A DNA stretch of 64,000 nt. Origin: Caballeronia sp. SBC1. GTDB taxonomy: Bacteria > Pseudomonadota > Gammaproteobacteria > Burkholderiales > Burkholderiaceae. Shown here one piece after another: positions 1 through 9,742 of this stretch (within the stretch, counting starts at the first letter, position 1; every line of letters starts with the position of its first letter). Below the pieces are notes generated by a model. It ran no database searches. It worked only from the letters and a program-made list of their open reading frames with translations, and was not told the DNA's origin. Where the stretch lies: positions 2,046,001-2,110,000 of the forward strand of contig NZ_CP049156.1 of NCBI RefSeq assembly GCF_011493005.1, read 5' to 3'. Both the position numbers and the translations under genes were made by a program.

Positions 1-1
1 C

Positions 2-1693
2 GCGCCTTTCTTCGATCGCCGCGATGTTCGCCGCCTCGAACTGCCGTTCGTGTTCGCCGAAAAACCCAGCGCGGCCACACTCGAAGCAGCGGGCGCGGTG
101 GCGTCGTGGTTTGGCTCGCTTAGCGGGTATCGTGGCGCTGTGTTTCCGGCGCAGATCGACAACGTGCCGCTGTCCGGCAACGCCGTGGTGTTCGCCACCA
201 GCGACCAGCACCCGGCCGGCGTGAAGATTCCCGAGATAACCGGCCCGACCATCGCGGTGATGGATCGAGACACTCCGTCGCGCGGCCGCTTGCTGCTCGT
301 GATGGGCCGCAACGACGCCGAGCTGAAGACCGCCGCGAAGGCGCTCGGCATTGGCCAGAACACGTTGTCCGGCACGACCGCCACAATCACGCAACTGAAC
401 GACTTCGCGCCGCGCAAACCCTACGATGCGCCGAACTGGCTGCCGACCGACCGGCCGGTGCGTTTCGGCGAACTGGCGGAAGCGCGTGACCTCTCGGTGA
501 CGGGTTATAACGCCGACGCCGTGCGCGTGAACATGCGTGTGCCGCCCGACCTCTTCATGTGGCAAACGAAGGGCGTGCCTATTGATCTGGGTTATCGCTA
601 CACGGTGCGTCCCGCGCTCGACCGGTCCACGCTGAACATCAATGTGAACGATGGTTTTGTGCAGTCGCTGCGGATTCCTGCGGTCGCCACGTCCACCTTT
701 GATCTCGGCCGCTACTTCAATCAGGTGATGCCCGACAAGACGGCCGCTGCGCGTCACGAGATCTATGTGCCGCCACTGCTGCTCACGCCGCGCTCGCAGT
801 TACGGCTGCACTTCTACTACGACTACCCGAAGACCGGCGAATGCCAGGGCCGCGTGCTGGATAACGTGGTGGGTTCCATCGATCCGAATTCGACTATCGA
901 CCTGTCGGGCTTCCCGCACTACATGGCGCTGCCCGATCTCGCGGCATTTGCCAATGGCGGCTTCCCGTTCACGCGCATGGCCGACCTGTCCGAGACGGCG
1001 GTGATCATGCCGAATGATGCCAACTCCGCCGACTTCAGCCTGTACTTGCTGGAGATGGGACGCATGGGGGCATCGACGGGTTATCCGGTCACTGGCGTGA
1101 CTGTCGCCCAAGCCGATCAGGTCGACAATCTCGCCGATAAAGACCTCCTGATCCTCGGCTCCCCCGGCCGCCAGCCGCTGCTGCAGCGCTGGGCGAAGCA
1201 GATGCCGTTCTCGGGTGACGGCGAGTCGCGCAACTTCGAACTCTCCGACGTCGCGTTCAAGGTCGTCGACTGGTGGCACGGCCCGCATGGTGTGGAGCGC
1301 CTGCCGGCGCGCGCCGACCTGTCGCTTGTCAGCGCCAGCGGCGACGCGCTCATCACCGGCTTCGAATCTCCCCTGAAAAGCAATCGTAGCGCGGTGGCGC
1401 TGATCAGCGCGCCCGGACAGTCCAATGCCGACCTGTCCGCCGCCTTGCTCGACAACGACGTGCTGCCCGAGATCCAGGGCGCCATGGCGGTGATTCACGG
1501 ACGCGACGTGACGGTGACATCGAATGGCGAGGCGTATTACGTCGGCCGCCTGTCGCCGTTCGAATACATGCGCTGGGCGTTGTCGTCGCATCCGCTCTTG
1601 CTGGTGCTCGGCGGCTTGCTCGCGGCCATCATCATCGCGGCATTGTTTTACCGGTCGCTGCGCGCCATTGCCGCGCGCCGTTTGAGGGATTGA
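2..1693 (+). CDS. bcsB: Cellulose synthase regulatory subunit BcsB (5' truncated by window edge)
   Basis: The reading frame is already open at base 2, so the N-terminus lies outside the window and 563 residues remain. BcsB is the periplasmic, membrane-anchored partner of the cellulose synthase BcsA and guides the emerging glucan through the periplasm. The visible part has the alternating beta-rich domains expected of BcsB, including a segment around LRLHFYYDYPKTGECQ, and ends in a single C-terminal transmembrane helix (LLLVLGGLLAAIIIAALF) with a short basic cytoplasmic tail. The stop is one base before the bcsZ start, and bcsC follows, which gives the usual bcs(A)BZC order. An internal ATG at 50 is not the real start because coding continues upstream. 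Identification rests on both sequence and context. Confidence 0.93.
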   Translation, partial: APFFDRRDVRRLELPFVFAEKPSAATLEAAGAVASWFGSLSGYRGAVFPAQIDNVPLSGNAVVFATSDQHPAGVKIPEITGPTIAVMDRDTPSRGRLLLVMGRNDAELKTAAKALGIGQNTLSGTTATITQLNDFAPRKPYDAPNWLPTDRPVRFGELAEARDLSVTGYNADAVRVNMRVPPDLFMWQTKGVPIDLGYRYTVRPALDRSTLNINVNDGFVQSLRIPAVATSTFDLGRYFNQVMPDKTAAARHEIYVPPLLLTPRSQLRLHFYYDYPKTGECQGRVLDNVVGSIDPNSTIDLSGFPHYMALPDLAAFANGGFPFTRMADLSETAVIMPNDANSADFSLYLLEMGRMGASTGYPVTGVTVAQADQVDNLADKDLLILGSPGRQPLLQRWAKQMPFSGDGESRNFELSDVAFKVVDWWHGPHGVERLPARADLSLVSASGDALITGFESPLKSNRSAVALISAPGQSNADLSAALLDNDVLPEIQGAMAVIHGRDVTVTSNGEAYYVGRLSPFEYMRWALSSHPLLLVLGGLLAAIIIAALFYRSLRAIAARRLRD

Positions 1694-1694
1694 T

Positions 1695-2897
1695 ATGCAG
1701 GTTGGTTTCAGACGTGGATCGAAGACGGCAATTCTGGCGCTGGCGCTGACCGCCATGGGGACAACCTTCAGCGCTCAAGCGTCGTCATCGCCCACGCCGC
1801 AATGTACCGACTGGCCCGCTTACCGGACCTTCACGGCACGCTTCGTGCAGGCTGACGGCCGCGTGATCGATTACTCCACGCCGACGCAGCAAACGACCTC
1901 CGAAGGCCAGTCGTACGCCATGTTCTTCGCGCTGGTCGCGAACGACCGCGCGACCTTCAACCGGCTGCTCGCCTGGACCCGCACGAACCTCGCCGCGAAC
2001 CAGTTCGAACCGGGCAACGTGCGATTGCCATCGTGGCAATGGGGCAAAAAGCCGGACGGCTCGTTCGGCGTGCTCGATCCCAATTCCGCTTCCGATTCCG
2101 ATCTGTGGATCGCGTACGACCTGCTGCAAGCCGGCCGTCTGTGGAACGACAAGACTTATACGCAACTGGGCATGGCGCTGGCCGCTCAGATCGCGCGTCT
2201 TGAAGTGACGAATCTCGCGGGCATTGGACCCATGCTGCTGCCCGGTCCGCAAGGCTTCCAAAGCGGCGACGTGACGCGTCTGAATCCAAGCTATTCGCCG
2301 CTGCCGGTATTGCGCGGCCTCGCTCGGGAGATGCCGGACGGACCATGGAACCAGCTTGCCCAGAACAGCTACAAGCTCGTGGCAACCACCGCGCCGCATG
2401 GTTTTTCTCCAGACTGGGCGGCGTACAAGTCAGGGCAGTTCGTCGTGGATCCGCAGACCGCCGACACCGGCAGCTATGACGCCATTCGCGTGTATCTGTG
2501 GGCTGGCCTCACGTCCAGCGCCGATCCGCTTGGCAAACCCTGGCTCGCCGCGCTCGGCGGCATGCGCCAGGCCGTCGCGCAAAACGGCTATCCGCCGGAA
2601 CGCGTCAATGTGGCGACAGGCACGATCAACGGCGAAGGCCCGCTTAGCTACTGGGCCGCCCTCGCACCGTACTTCAGGACTATTGGCGACGATCGCGGCC
2701 TGGGCCTTGCCCGCACGCATCTTGCGGCACTCGACGCGCCCGTGGCGGCCTTATCTGTCGCTGCGTCTTCGAATCCTAACCGTGAACCGGTTTATTACGA
2801 CCGTGTGCTGGGCTTGTTCGGCGCCGGATTTATAGAAGGCCGATACCGTTTCGACGAAGCCGGCCGACTCGTGCCGAGCTGGAGAAGCGCTTGTTGA
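1695..2897 (+). CDS. bcsZ: Periplasmic endo-1,4-beta-glucanase, GH8 (BcsZ)
   Basis: Family 8 glycoside hydrolase that cleaves cellulose chains in the periplasm during synthesis and is needed for normal cellulose export. The 400-residue protein has a signal peptide at about residues 1-29 (ending in AQA). GH8 landmarks are visible: the acid/base Glu in TTSEGQSYAM (E70), the SASDSDLW segment (about 131-138), and the SYDAIRVYLW segment, whose Asp (D262) corresponds to the catalytic base of E. coli BcsZ. The start follows the bcsB stop by one base, with a GAGGGA ribosome site at 1684-1689 inside the bcsB end. The 3' end overlaps the proposed bcsC start by 7 bases, so the three genes are probably translationally coupled. 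Confidence 0.95.
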   Translation: MQVGFRRGSKTAILALALTAMGTTFSAQASSSPTPQCTDWPAYRTFTARFVQADGRVIDYSTPTQQTTSEGQSYAMFFALVANDRATFNRLLAWTRTNLAANQFEPGNVRLPSWQWGKKPDGSFGVLDPNSASDSDLWIAYDLLQAGRLWNDKTYTQLGMALAAQIARLEVTNLAGIGPMLLPGPQGFQSGDVTRLNPSYSPLPVLRGLAREMPDGPWNQLAQNSYKLVATTAPHGFSPDWAAYKSGQFVVDPQTADTGSYDAIRVYLWAGLTSSADPLGKPWLAALGGMRQAVAQNGYPPERVNVATGTINGEGPLSYWAALAPYFRTIGDDRGLGLARTHLAALDAPVAALSVAASSNPNREPVYYDRVLGLFGAGFIEGRYRFDEAGRLVPSWRSAC

Positions 2898-5800
2898 AAC
2901 GGTCCCTGTTCCCCATGAAACCACACAACGGCGCGCGGGCGATCGCGCTGAGCCTCGCGGCGGGCTGCGTCGCCAATGTGCCGCTCACCGCGTTCGCGCA
3001 AGCCGCGAGCAGCGCAGCCAACGGGGGCGCTGTTGCCGGTGCGAGTGGCAATGCGAGTACCAATGCGAGTGCCAATCCTAATTCGCCGATGACCGTGCTG
3101 ATCGATCAGGGCCGCTACTGGCAGGCGCATCGCCGGGGCGATCTGGCCGAGCAGGCGTGGCAGAAGGTGCTGCGCATCGACCCGAAGCAGCCAGACGCGC
3201 TTTACGGCATGGGCATGATCCTCGCGGACCGCAAGGACGGCAGCGGTGCGCAGCAATATTTGCAGCGCTTGCGACAGGCTGCACCGCAGTATCCGAATAT
3301 CGATGAACTCGGCCAGCGGCTGGGCGAAACCAGTCCGCGCGACCAGACCGTCAACGACGCCCGGCGGCTTGCGCAGAGCGGGCAGAACGCATCGGCGGTG
3401 CAGGAATATCAACGCGCGCTCGACGGCAAGCCCGCCACGCCCGAACTCACGCTCGAGTATTACCAGGCGCTGGCCGCCACGCCGCAAGGCTGGGATCAGG
3501 CGCGTCAAGGGCTGACGCAGCTCGCGCGCCAGAACCCCAACGACCCGCGCTACGCGCTGGCGCTCGCGCAGCACCTGACTTACCGCGACACCACGCGGCG
3601 TGACGGTATCGCGCGTCTTGCGCAGTTGAGCACCGACAGCACGGTCGGCGATCAGGCGAAGAAAAGCTGGCGCCAGGCGCTGCTGTGGCTCGGCGCTCGC
3701 GCGTCCGACGCCCCGCTTTATCAAGCCTATTTGCAGGCATCGCCGGATGACCCTGCGGTCAAGGCGCGTTTCGATTCGATGGTGCAGCAAGACAAGCAGG
3801 CTCGCGATCGCGCGCAAGCGGATGCGGCTACCGATGCCCGCGGGCGTGCGGTCGCCGATGGTTTCGCCGCGCTGGATCGTGGCGATATCGTCACGGCGCG
3901 CGCCCGTTTTTCGGCGGTGCTGGCGAACAGCCCGAACGATGGCGATGCGCTCGGCGGCATGGGTATCGCGGCGTTGAAGCAGGAAAAATTCGACGAAGCG
4001 CGCACGTATCTGGAGCGCGCATCGCGTGCCGGCAATCCGGCGCGTTGGAAGGATGCGCTCACGAGCGCGACCTACTGGAGCTATACGAGCGCGGGTATTG
4101 GCGCGCGCAGCAATGGCGAGATCGCGAAAGCGAAGTCGATGTTCGAGCGCGCGATTGCACTGAATCCGTCGGACACCACCGCGCAAACCATGCTCGGCGA
4201 AACGCTGCTCAATAGCGGCGACCCGCGCGGCGCGGAACAGGCCTACCGGATGGCGCTGCGCCGTCAGGCCGACAATCCCGACGCAATTCGCGGACTGGTT
4301 GGCGCACTGGCCGCGCAAGGTCGTGGCGACGAAGCGCTCAGCTTCGCGAACCAGTTGAACGCCGAACAGCAGGCGAAGGCCGGCGGCATCAACAAGTTGC
4401 GCGGCGAAGCGCAGGCCGCGCAGGCACGCGCGGCGGAGGCACGGGGCGACCTGGGCACCGCGCGCAGCCTCTTCGAAGATGCGCTGCTGAACAATCCCGA
4501 CGATGTCTGGATGCGCCTCGACCTCGCCCGCATTTATGTGCGCCAAGGGGCGGTCGGCAATGCGCGCAGCATGATGGACGGCTTGCTCGCCACGCATCCC
4601 GACATGACCGACGCGCTCTATGCAAGCGCGCTCCTCTCAGCTGAAACGCAGGACTGGGCGACGGGGTTATCGCAACTCGAACGGATTCCGGTCGACCAGC
4701 GCACGCCGGCCATGACCGTGCTGCAACATCGCTTATGGGTTCACACGCAGGCAGAACTCGCGAACCGGATGTCGCGCGCCGGGCAGACGCAACAAGCCGA
4801 AGCGATCCTGCAAGCCGCTACGCCTACTGCCCAGGGCAGCCCGGAACTGATCGGCGTGCTGGCGTCGTCGTATTTGCAAGCGGGCGACACCATGCGCGCA
4901 TTGTCGCTGGTCCGCAGCGCAATGGCCGTCGCACCCGACGATACCGGCTTGCTGCTGCAATACGCAGGCATCCTGACTGCCGTACCGGTTACCGCGGGAC
5001 AAACGAATCCGCAGCAGGAAGCCGAACTGAGCTCGGTCATGCGGCGGCTCGCGGCGTCGCAGCTCACACCGCAGCAACGCATCGACTTCAACAACCTGAA
5101 CATCGGCATCGTGGTGAAACAAGCCGATACCGTGCGTCAACGCGGTGATCTGGCAAGCGCCTACGAAGTAATCGCTCCCTGGCTTTCCGCCATGCCCGAC
5201 AATCCCGATCTGCAAGGCGCGCTGGCCCGCTTGTACACCTCCGCCGGCGATGACCGCAGCGCACTCGCGAGTTATCGCGCGGCGCTGGCTCGCCGTCCTG
5301 ACGACATCGACTTGCAGGTTGCCGCAATTGGCGCGGCGTCTGGTGCGAAGGAATTTTCGTTCGCTGAGGCAACGGCGAATCAGGCGCTGCGCACAGCGCC
5401 TGATGATCCGCGCGTGCTCGCCGCGGCCGGCCGCATGTATCACGCCGAGGGCAAGCTTTCGCTGGCATCGCGTTACTTGCAACAGGCATTGATCGCAGCG
5501 AATACGCCCGTGCGTCAAACGGTGCGTACCACTGACCAGGGTGCACAACCTAACGTGCCGCGCGGTTGGGAATCCGCCATGCAGCGCATCGGGTCCATGC
5601 CTTTGCCCGGCACTAATCCGTTTGAAGGCAAGACCGCCGTCGATACGTCGGCGAGCGCATCAGACGCACCCACCGGTCCGCTGAGCGGATTGTTCTCGCG
5701 CTCGACCACGCCGATGCCCGGATTGCCCAATGGGTCGTCCAATTATCCCCAGCCTTCTTCACCGACGCAGAACGTGCCGAACTATTTGCCCCCGCCTCAA

Positions 5801-7834
5801 CCCGCGCCTTATTCGACACCCTATGTCGCACCCTATTCGACGCCGGGCAATGTTGCGCGCCCGGTAGCCACAGGTGGCGGATATGGTCCGGACACCTACG
5901 GTTCAAGTCAGTCCGGCGGCCCGGCTGCGGCGCCGTTGCAGCCTTATCCGGGACAAGCGCCAGCTCAAAACGTCGGGCAGTATCAAGGTCAATATCAAGG
6001 CCAGGGGCAGGCTCAATATCAGCCGCAGGCTTATCAGCAACCGTATCAGCCGCAATATCAGCAGCCTTATCCGGCGCAGAATCAACAGCAGCCTTATCAA
6101 CAGCAACAGGCGTATCCGGCTCAGTATCAGCAAGCTCAGCAACCGTACGACCCGGCGGCTAGCTCGCCATGGCCCATGTCGCCGGCAGCGCGCGAAGCAC
6201 AGGCGAACACTCAGCAACCGCAACCTCGTGTGTATTCCAGCGCGCCGGCAGCAAAGGCGAAACGTACGACAACGCGCAAGCAGGCCACGTCCCGTAATGC
6301 CCGCCAAGCGGATGAAACGGACTACAGGCAGCAGCCTTACCCGCAGCAGCAACAGCAGTACGCGCAGCAGGGGTATGGGTATCCGCAACAGCAACAACAG
6401 CAACCGTACGCAAATCAGGGCTACGGTCAGCCCTACATTCCGCAACCGCCCGCCGGTTACGGACAAGCCTACGCACCCGCGCAAACGGCCCAGGCGTACT
6501 CCGGCATGGCGGGCAACAATCCGACGACCGTAGCAAACGCGCAAACGCTAGGCGTCGCCGATGAACTCGCGCAAATCAACCAAGCTCAGTCGAGCACGGT
6601 GTCGGGCGGCATCATCTTTCGCCAACGCACGGGTGAGGATGGACTGTCGAACCTGACGGATATCGAAGCGCCGGTTCAGGGTCGCATTGCGGCGGGGAAC
6701 GGGCATATTGTCGTGACAGCGACGCCTGTCACGCTGGACGCGGGCACGGCCGGGAACGACCCGAACACGCTGGCGCGGTTTGGGGCGAGCGTGGTCGGCG
6801 GGCTAACGGGCCAAAACCTTTCGGGCGACCAGACGGCGAGTGGCGTGGGGTTATCGGTGGGATATGAAACCAACAGCATCAAGGCCGACGTCGGGAGAAC
6901 GCCAATTGGTTTCCGTGAGGCTAACTGGGTCGGTGGCGCTGAATATAACGGCGGCATCACCGACAAGGTTTCGTACTCGATCGCTGTTGCACGCCGCGCC
7001 GTCACGGACAGTTTGCTGTCCTATGCGGGCACGCGTGACTCGAGCATCAGCACGTTTGCCCAAAACAACGCCGCCGCCTTGAAGGCTCAACTGGGCGATG
7101 CAACCTACCAAAACCTGGTGAACAACGGAACGCTGACGTGGGGCGGCGTGACGTCGAACGGCGGCCGCGCCTCGCTCGGCTGGGACGACGGCATGAGCGG
7201 CGCGTACGTGAACGCGTCCTACGAGTATCTCGAGGGTCAGAACGTACAGAGCAATACGGCCGTCAAGGGCGGCGGCGGGGTCTACACACGCTTGTTCACG
7301 GACGCAAACCAGACGCTCACCGTTGGCGTGAACACGACCCTGATGCACTACGACAAGAACCTGTCGTACTTCACGTATGGTCAAGGCGGGTATTTCAGCC
7401 CGCAGCAATATGTGATCTTGAACATCCCGGTCGAATACAAGGGTCGCAATGGCGCGTTCACTTACGATGTGAAGGGGTCGATCGGCGTTCAGCATTATCG
7501 TCAGGATGCTTCGAATTATTTCCCGACCAATGGTGGCTTCCAATCAGCGATCGCGACTCTGGCGGCGCTACCGATCACCACGCCGTACTCCACAAATGGT
7601 GTGGTATACCCCGCCACCAGCAAAACTGGCGTCGCGTACTCGTTTAACGCAAGCGCCGAATACCAGCTTGCGCCCCAACTGTTCGTGGGCGGATCGGCAT
7701 CGCTCGGCAATGCTTACCAGTATCGGGAATACATGGCCGCTGTTTACGTGCGGTACAGCTTCACGAAGCAACTGGGCGCTGTGACATATCCGCCGACCAC
7801 GTTGACGTCGCCGTATCTGCCGATCACAAATTGA
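2891..7834 (+). CDS. bcsC: Cellulose synthase outer-membrane subunit BcsC, unusually long
   Basis: BcsC forms the outer-membrane pore that exports cellulose; its periplasmic TPR array links the inner-membrane BcsAB to the pore. Order in the 1647-residue product: signal peptide (ending near AFAQA); many TPR repeats from about residue 65 to 880 (for example GRYWQAHRRGDLAEQAW); a Pro/Gln/Tyr-rich low-complexity stretch at about 940-1215; then the C-terminal beta-barrel domain (about 1250-1640). A final aromatic strand (AAVYVRYSF) is followed by about 22 extra residues. E. coli BcsC is roughly 1150 residues, and the low-complexity linker accounts for much of the excess. The start is either TTG 2891, preceded by GGAGAAG at 2881, or ATG 2915 (MKPHNG), which gives a cleaner signal peptide. 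Confidence 0.93.
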   Translation: MLKRSLFPMKPHNGARAIALSLAAGCVANVPLTAFAQAASSAANGGAVAGASGNASTNASANPNSPMTVLIDQGRYWQAHRRGDLAEQAWQKVLRIDPKQPDALYGMGMILADRKDGSGAQQYLQRLRQAAPQYPNIDELGQRLGETSPRDQTVNDARRLAQSGQNASAVQEYQRALDGKPATPELTLEYYQALAATPQGWDQARQGLTQLARQNPNDPRYALALAQHLTYRDTTRRDGIARLAQLSTDSTVGDQAKKSWRQALLWLGARASDAPLYQAYLQASPDDPAVKARFDSMVQQDKQARDRAQADAATDARGRAVADGFAALDRGDIVTARARFSAVLANSPNDGDALGGMGIAALKQEKFDEARTYLERASRAGNPARWKDALTSATYWSYTSAGIGARSNGEIAKAKSMFERAIALNPSDTTAQTMLGETLLNSGDPRGAEQAYRMALRRQADNPDAIRGLVGALAAQGRGDEALSFANQLNAEQQAKAGGINKLRGEAQAAQARAAEARGDLGTARSLFEDALLNNPDDVWMRLDLARIYVRQGAVGNARSMMDGLLATHPDMTDALYASALLSAETQDWATGLSQLERIPVDQRTPAMTVLQHRLWVHTQAELANRMSRAGQTQQAEAILQAATPTAQGSPELIGVLASSYLQAGDTMRALSLVRSAMAVAPDDTGLLLQYAGILTAVPVTAGQTNPQQEAELSSVMRRLAASQLTPQQRIDFNNLNIGIVVKQADTVRQRGDLASAYEVIAPWLSAMPDNPDLQGALARLYTSAGDDRSALASYRAALARRPDDIDLQVAAIGAASGAKEFSFAEATANQALRTAPDDPRVLAAAGRMYHAEGKLSLASRYLQQALIAANTPVRQTVRTTDQGAQPNVPRGWESAMQRIGSMPLPGTNPFEGKTAVDTSASASDAPTGPLSGLFSRSTTPMPGLPNGSSNYPQPSSPTQNVPNYLPPPQPAPYSTPYVAPYSTPGNVARPVATGGGYGPDTYGSSQSGGPAAAPLQPYPGQAPAQNVGQYQGQYQGQGQAQYQPQAYQQPYQPQYQQPYPAQNQQQPYQQQQAYPAQYQQAQQPYDPAASSPWPMSPAAREAQANTQQPQPRVYSSAPAAKAKRTTTRKQATSRNARQADETDYRQQPYPQQQQQYAQQGYGYPQQQQQQPYANQGYGQPYIPQPPAGYGQAYAPAQTAQAYSGMAGNNPTTVANAQTLGVADELAQINQAQSSTVSGGIIFRQRTGEDGLSNLTDIEAPVQGRIAAGNGHIVVTATPVTLDAGTAGNDPNTLARFGASVVGGLTGQNLSGDQTASGVGLSVGYETNSIKADVGRTPIGFREANWVGGAEYNGGITDKVSYSIAVARRAVTDSLLSYAGTRDSSISTFAQNNAAALKAQLGDATYQNLVNNGTLTWGGVTSNGGRASLGWDDGMSGAYVNASYEYLEGQNVQSNTAVKGGGGVYTRLFTDANQTLTVGVNTTLMHYDKNLSYFTYGQGGYFSPQQYVILNIPVEYKGRNGAFTYDVKGSIGVQHYRQDASNYFPTNGGFQSAIATLAALPITTPYSTNGVVYPATSKTGVAYSFNASAEYQLAPQLFVGGSASLGNAYQYREYMAAVYVRYSFTKQLGAVTYPPTTLTSPYLPITN
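5965..6480 (+). repeat. Degenerate CAG/CAA-rich repeats coding a Gln/Tyr/Pro linker in BcsC
   Basis: This in-frame stretch of bcsC is built from imperfect repeats of CAATATCAAGG, CAGCAGCCTTATC and CAGCAACAGCAG-type units. It encodes runs such as QYQGQYQGQGQAQYQPQ and QQQQYAQQGYGYPQQQQQQ. The units are mostly multiples of three, so gain or loss of copies would change linker length without shifting frame. The stretch separates the TPR array from the beta-barrel domain. Confidence 0.8.
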
Positions 7835-7981
7835 CGAGTGTGATTGAAGCGGTGGCTCAGACGCGTATCGTCCAAGCCCCCTTTATTGCCGCGGCAAGTT
7901 AATCGCCAAATGACTGAGATAACGGGGCGTTCAACGTCCCTTGTCTCCATCGCTTTGTCCCCTGCCCCCGCGACGCTTGGC

Positions 7982-8734
7982 TTAAACCAGCACCGCCCCT
8001 CCATCCACCACGTGTGTCTGTCCCGTTGCGAACGCACTTTCCATCAGGAACAGATACGCCGCCGCGACATCGCGTGCCTCGCCCACTCGTCCGACGGGCA
8101 AATGCTTGCCGGCTTGTTCGTACATGGCTTGCCGGTCCTCTTCGGACATGTTCTGCCATAGGTTGGTCGCGACCAATCCTGGCGATACTGCATTCACGCG
8201 CAACGGCGCCAGTTCGACGGCAAGCGCGCGCGTGAGCGCTTCCATCGCCCCGCATATGCTCGCGCCGAATGCCCAGCCGCTGCGCGGCCGCAACGCCGCA
8301 ATACCCGTTGTCAGCACGATCGAACCGCCCGCCGCGATGTGCGGTGCGCCGTATTTGACTGCGGCGAGCGCGCCCCAATAGCGGATATCGAAGGCGCGTC
8401 TTGCCAGCGACATATCTGTCGCAGCGATCTCGCCAAGCCGCAGTGAATCGCCTGCGGTGAACACCAGGTGATCGAAGCTGCCGGTCGCGTTGAAAAACGC
8501 TTCGATAGCGTGTTCATCGGTGAGATCGAGCGCTTGGCCCTGGGCGTTCGTGCCAAGCGCCGTGACTGCGGCGTGGACACGTCCCGCATGACTCGATGCA
8601 ATTACGACGTTTGCACCTTCAGCCAGCGCATACTCCGCCACTGCAAAGCCGATACCCGATGAACCGCCGAGCACGATCACTTTCTTGCCATCGAGACGGC
8701 CTTTACGCACCGCGTTATTTTCTGTGACAATCAT
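7982..8734 (-). CDS. SDR-family protein lacking the usual Tyr/Lys catalytic pair
   Basis: A 250-residue Rossmann-fold protein of the short-chain dehydrogenase/reductase family. The cofactor loop is present as LGGSSGIG (residues 22-29), TAG follows beta-4 (93-95), and NAVSPG is at 181-186. Where SDRs carry YxxxK, this protein reads F156-G-A-S-I160, so the catalytic Tyr is Phe and the Lys is Ile; the expected Ser region is TTGIA. Some SDR subgroups of unknown function are known to lack these residues, so it may bind a nucleotide without classical catalysis. The start ATG has AGGAG upstream. The NmrA-like gene lies 61 bases upstream on the same strand and may share a transcript. bcsC converges from the other side. 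Confidence 0.85.
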   Translation of the reverse strand: MIVTENNAVRKGRLDGKKVIVLGGSSGIGFAVAEYALAEGANVVIASSHAGRVHAAVTALGTNAQGQALDLTDEHAIEAFFNATGSFDHLVFTAGDSLRLGEIAATDMSLARRAFDIRYWGALAAVKYGAPHIAAGGSIVLTTGIAALRPRSGWAFGASICGAMEALTRALAVELAPLRVNAVSPGLVATNLWQNMSEEDRQAMYEQAGKHLPVGRVGEARDVAAAYLFLMESAFATGQTHVVDGGAVLV

Positions 8735-8795
8735 TGGTTGGACTCCTGAATAACGTTAAATACTCGCAGGCCGAATCCAGAGGACGAGAGCCCTT

Positions 8796-9659
8796 CTACG
8801 CCCTTTCAATCAGCGATTGCAACACCGTATCGAGCGGCACACGGCCTTTGCGTACTTCGTTTTCAGCGCCTTCGAAACAGATCCATTCTTCGTTGAAGCC
8901 ATCGATCATCTGCATGCGCGGCGTCGGATTTTTCATCCCTTGCGACCGGAACAAGTCTTCCCAGGTGTCACGAGGCACGACTGTCATGCTGACTTCGCGA
9001 CCCAGCAGACGCGTAAAGCTTGCAGCAATCATGTCGGGTGAAATACGCTGCGGCCCTTCCAGTTCGACAATGCGGCGCCCCGCCCACGATTCATGCAGCA
9101 GTTCTGCCGCGACGCGTCCGATATCGGCGGTGGCGACCATTGGCACGGGTTTATCGAGCGGTTGCAAGAAGCTGGGCACGATGCCAGATTCCCTCGCCGG
9201 CGCCACATCCCACGCAGCGTTTTCGATGAACCACGCGGCGCGCAGGAAAGCCACGGGCATTGGCAGCGTACCCAGTTCCTGCTCAAGGATTTGGAGCTGG
9301 TTCAAGAGATTAGGCTGCGTGGCTTGTGCGCCGATCGTGGACAGCACGACGACTTTGGACGGTTTGGCGGTTGCGAGCGCAGCCCGCAACGTGGCGATAG
9401 TCTTGCGTGCTTCGGGAAATCCCGGCGTGGGATCGAACGTTGGCGGCAGCAGGACAAACACGCCTTCCGTGCCTTCGAATGCGTGCTGCAGCGCTTGTTG
9501 GTCGTTGACGTCGGCGAGTGCGACTTCGCAACCCTGCTTCGCCCAAACCTCACCCTTCGCTGCGTCGCGAACGACGGCGCGAACATCGTGGCCGGCGGCC
9601 AACAACAAACGCGCAACAACGCCGCCGACTTGCCCTGTGATTCCAGTCACTGCAAACAT
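8796..9659 (-). CDS. NmrA-like NAD(P)-binding protein
   Basis: A 287-residue atypical SDR of the NmrA/HSCARG type. It starts with the NAD(P)-binding motif VTGITGQVGGVVARLLL (residues 4-20), followed by RAVVRD, a typical second-strand Arg that suggests NADPH preference. The segments VFVLLPP and VVVLSTIGAQ are the expected beta-4/beta-5 strands. Relatives act as redox sensors or as NAD(P)H-dependent reductases, and the substrate cannot be read here. A GGAGAG ribosome site precedes the ATG. A perfect 7-bp inverted repeat lies about 85 bases upstream. The downstream SDR gene is on the same strand with a 61-base gap. Confidence 0.85.
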   Translation of the reverse strand: MFAVTGITGQVGGVVARLLLAAGHDVRAVVRDAAKGEVWAKQGCEVALADVNDQQALQHAFEGTEGVFVLLPPTFDPTPGFPEARKTIATLRAALATAKPSKVVVLSTIGAQATQPNLLNQLQILEQELGTLPMPVAFLRAAWFIENAAWDVAPARESGIVPSFLQPLDKPVPMVATADIGRVAAELLHESWAGRRIVELEGPQRISPDMIAASFTRLLGREVSMTVVPRDTWEDLFRSQGMKNPTPRMQMIDGFNEEWICFEGAENEVRKGRVPLDTVLQSLIERA

Positions 9660-9742
9660 GGTTTCTCTCCAAAGAACTAAGCAGCGAGTGCTGCACTGGA
9701 GAGGATTGTGTTAGCCGAGACCCGGTTTGACGATAGCCCGGA

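Noticed and set aside
2795..4597. 600-codon minus-strand open frame opposite bcsC
   Set aside because: Arg/Ala/Leu-rich shadow of the TPR region; no start context or domain.
5965..6480. Possible CRISPR-like repeat array
   Set aside because: The repeats are short, degenerate and in frame inside bcsC with no spacers; they encode a low-complexity linker.
7886..7897. TTGCCGCGGCAA palindrome after bcsC as a terminator
   Set aside because: It has no loop room and no T-run; it could be chance in G+C-rich sequence.
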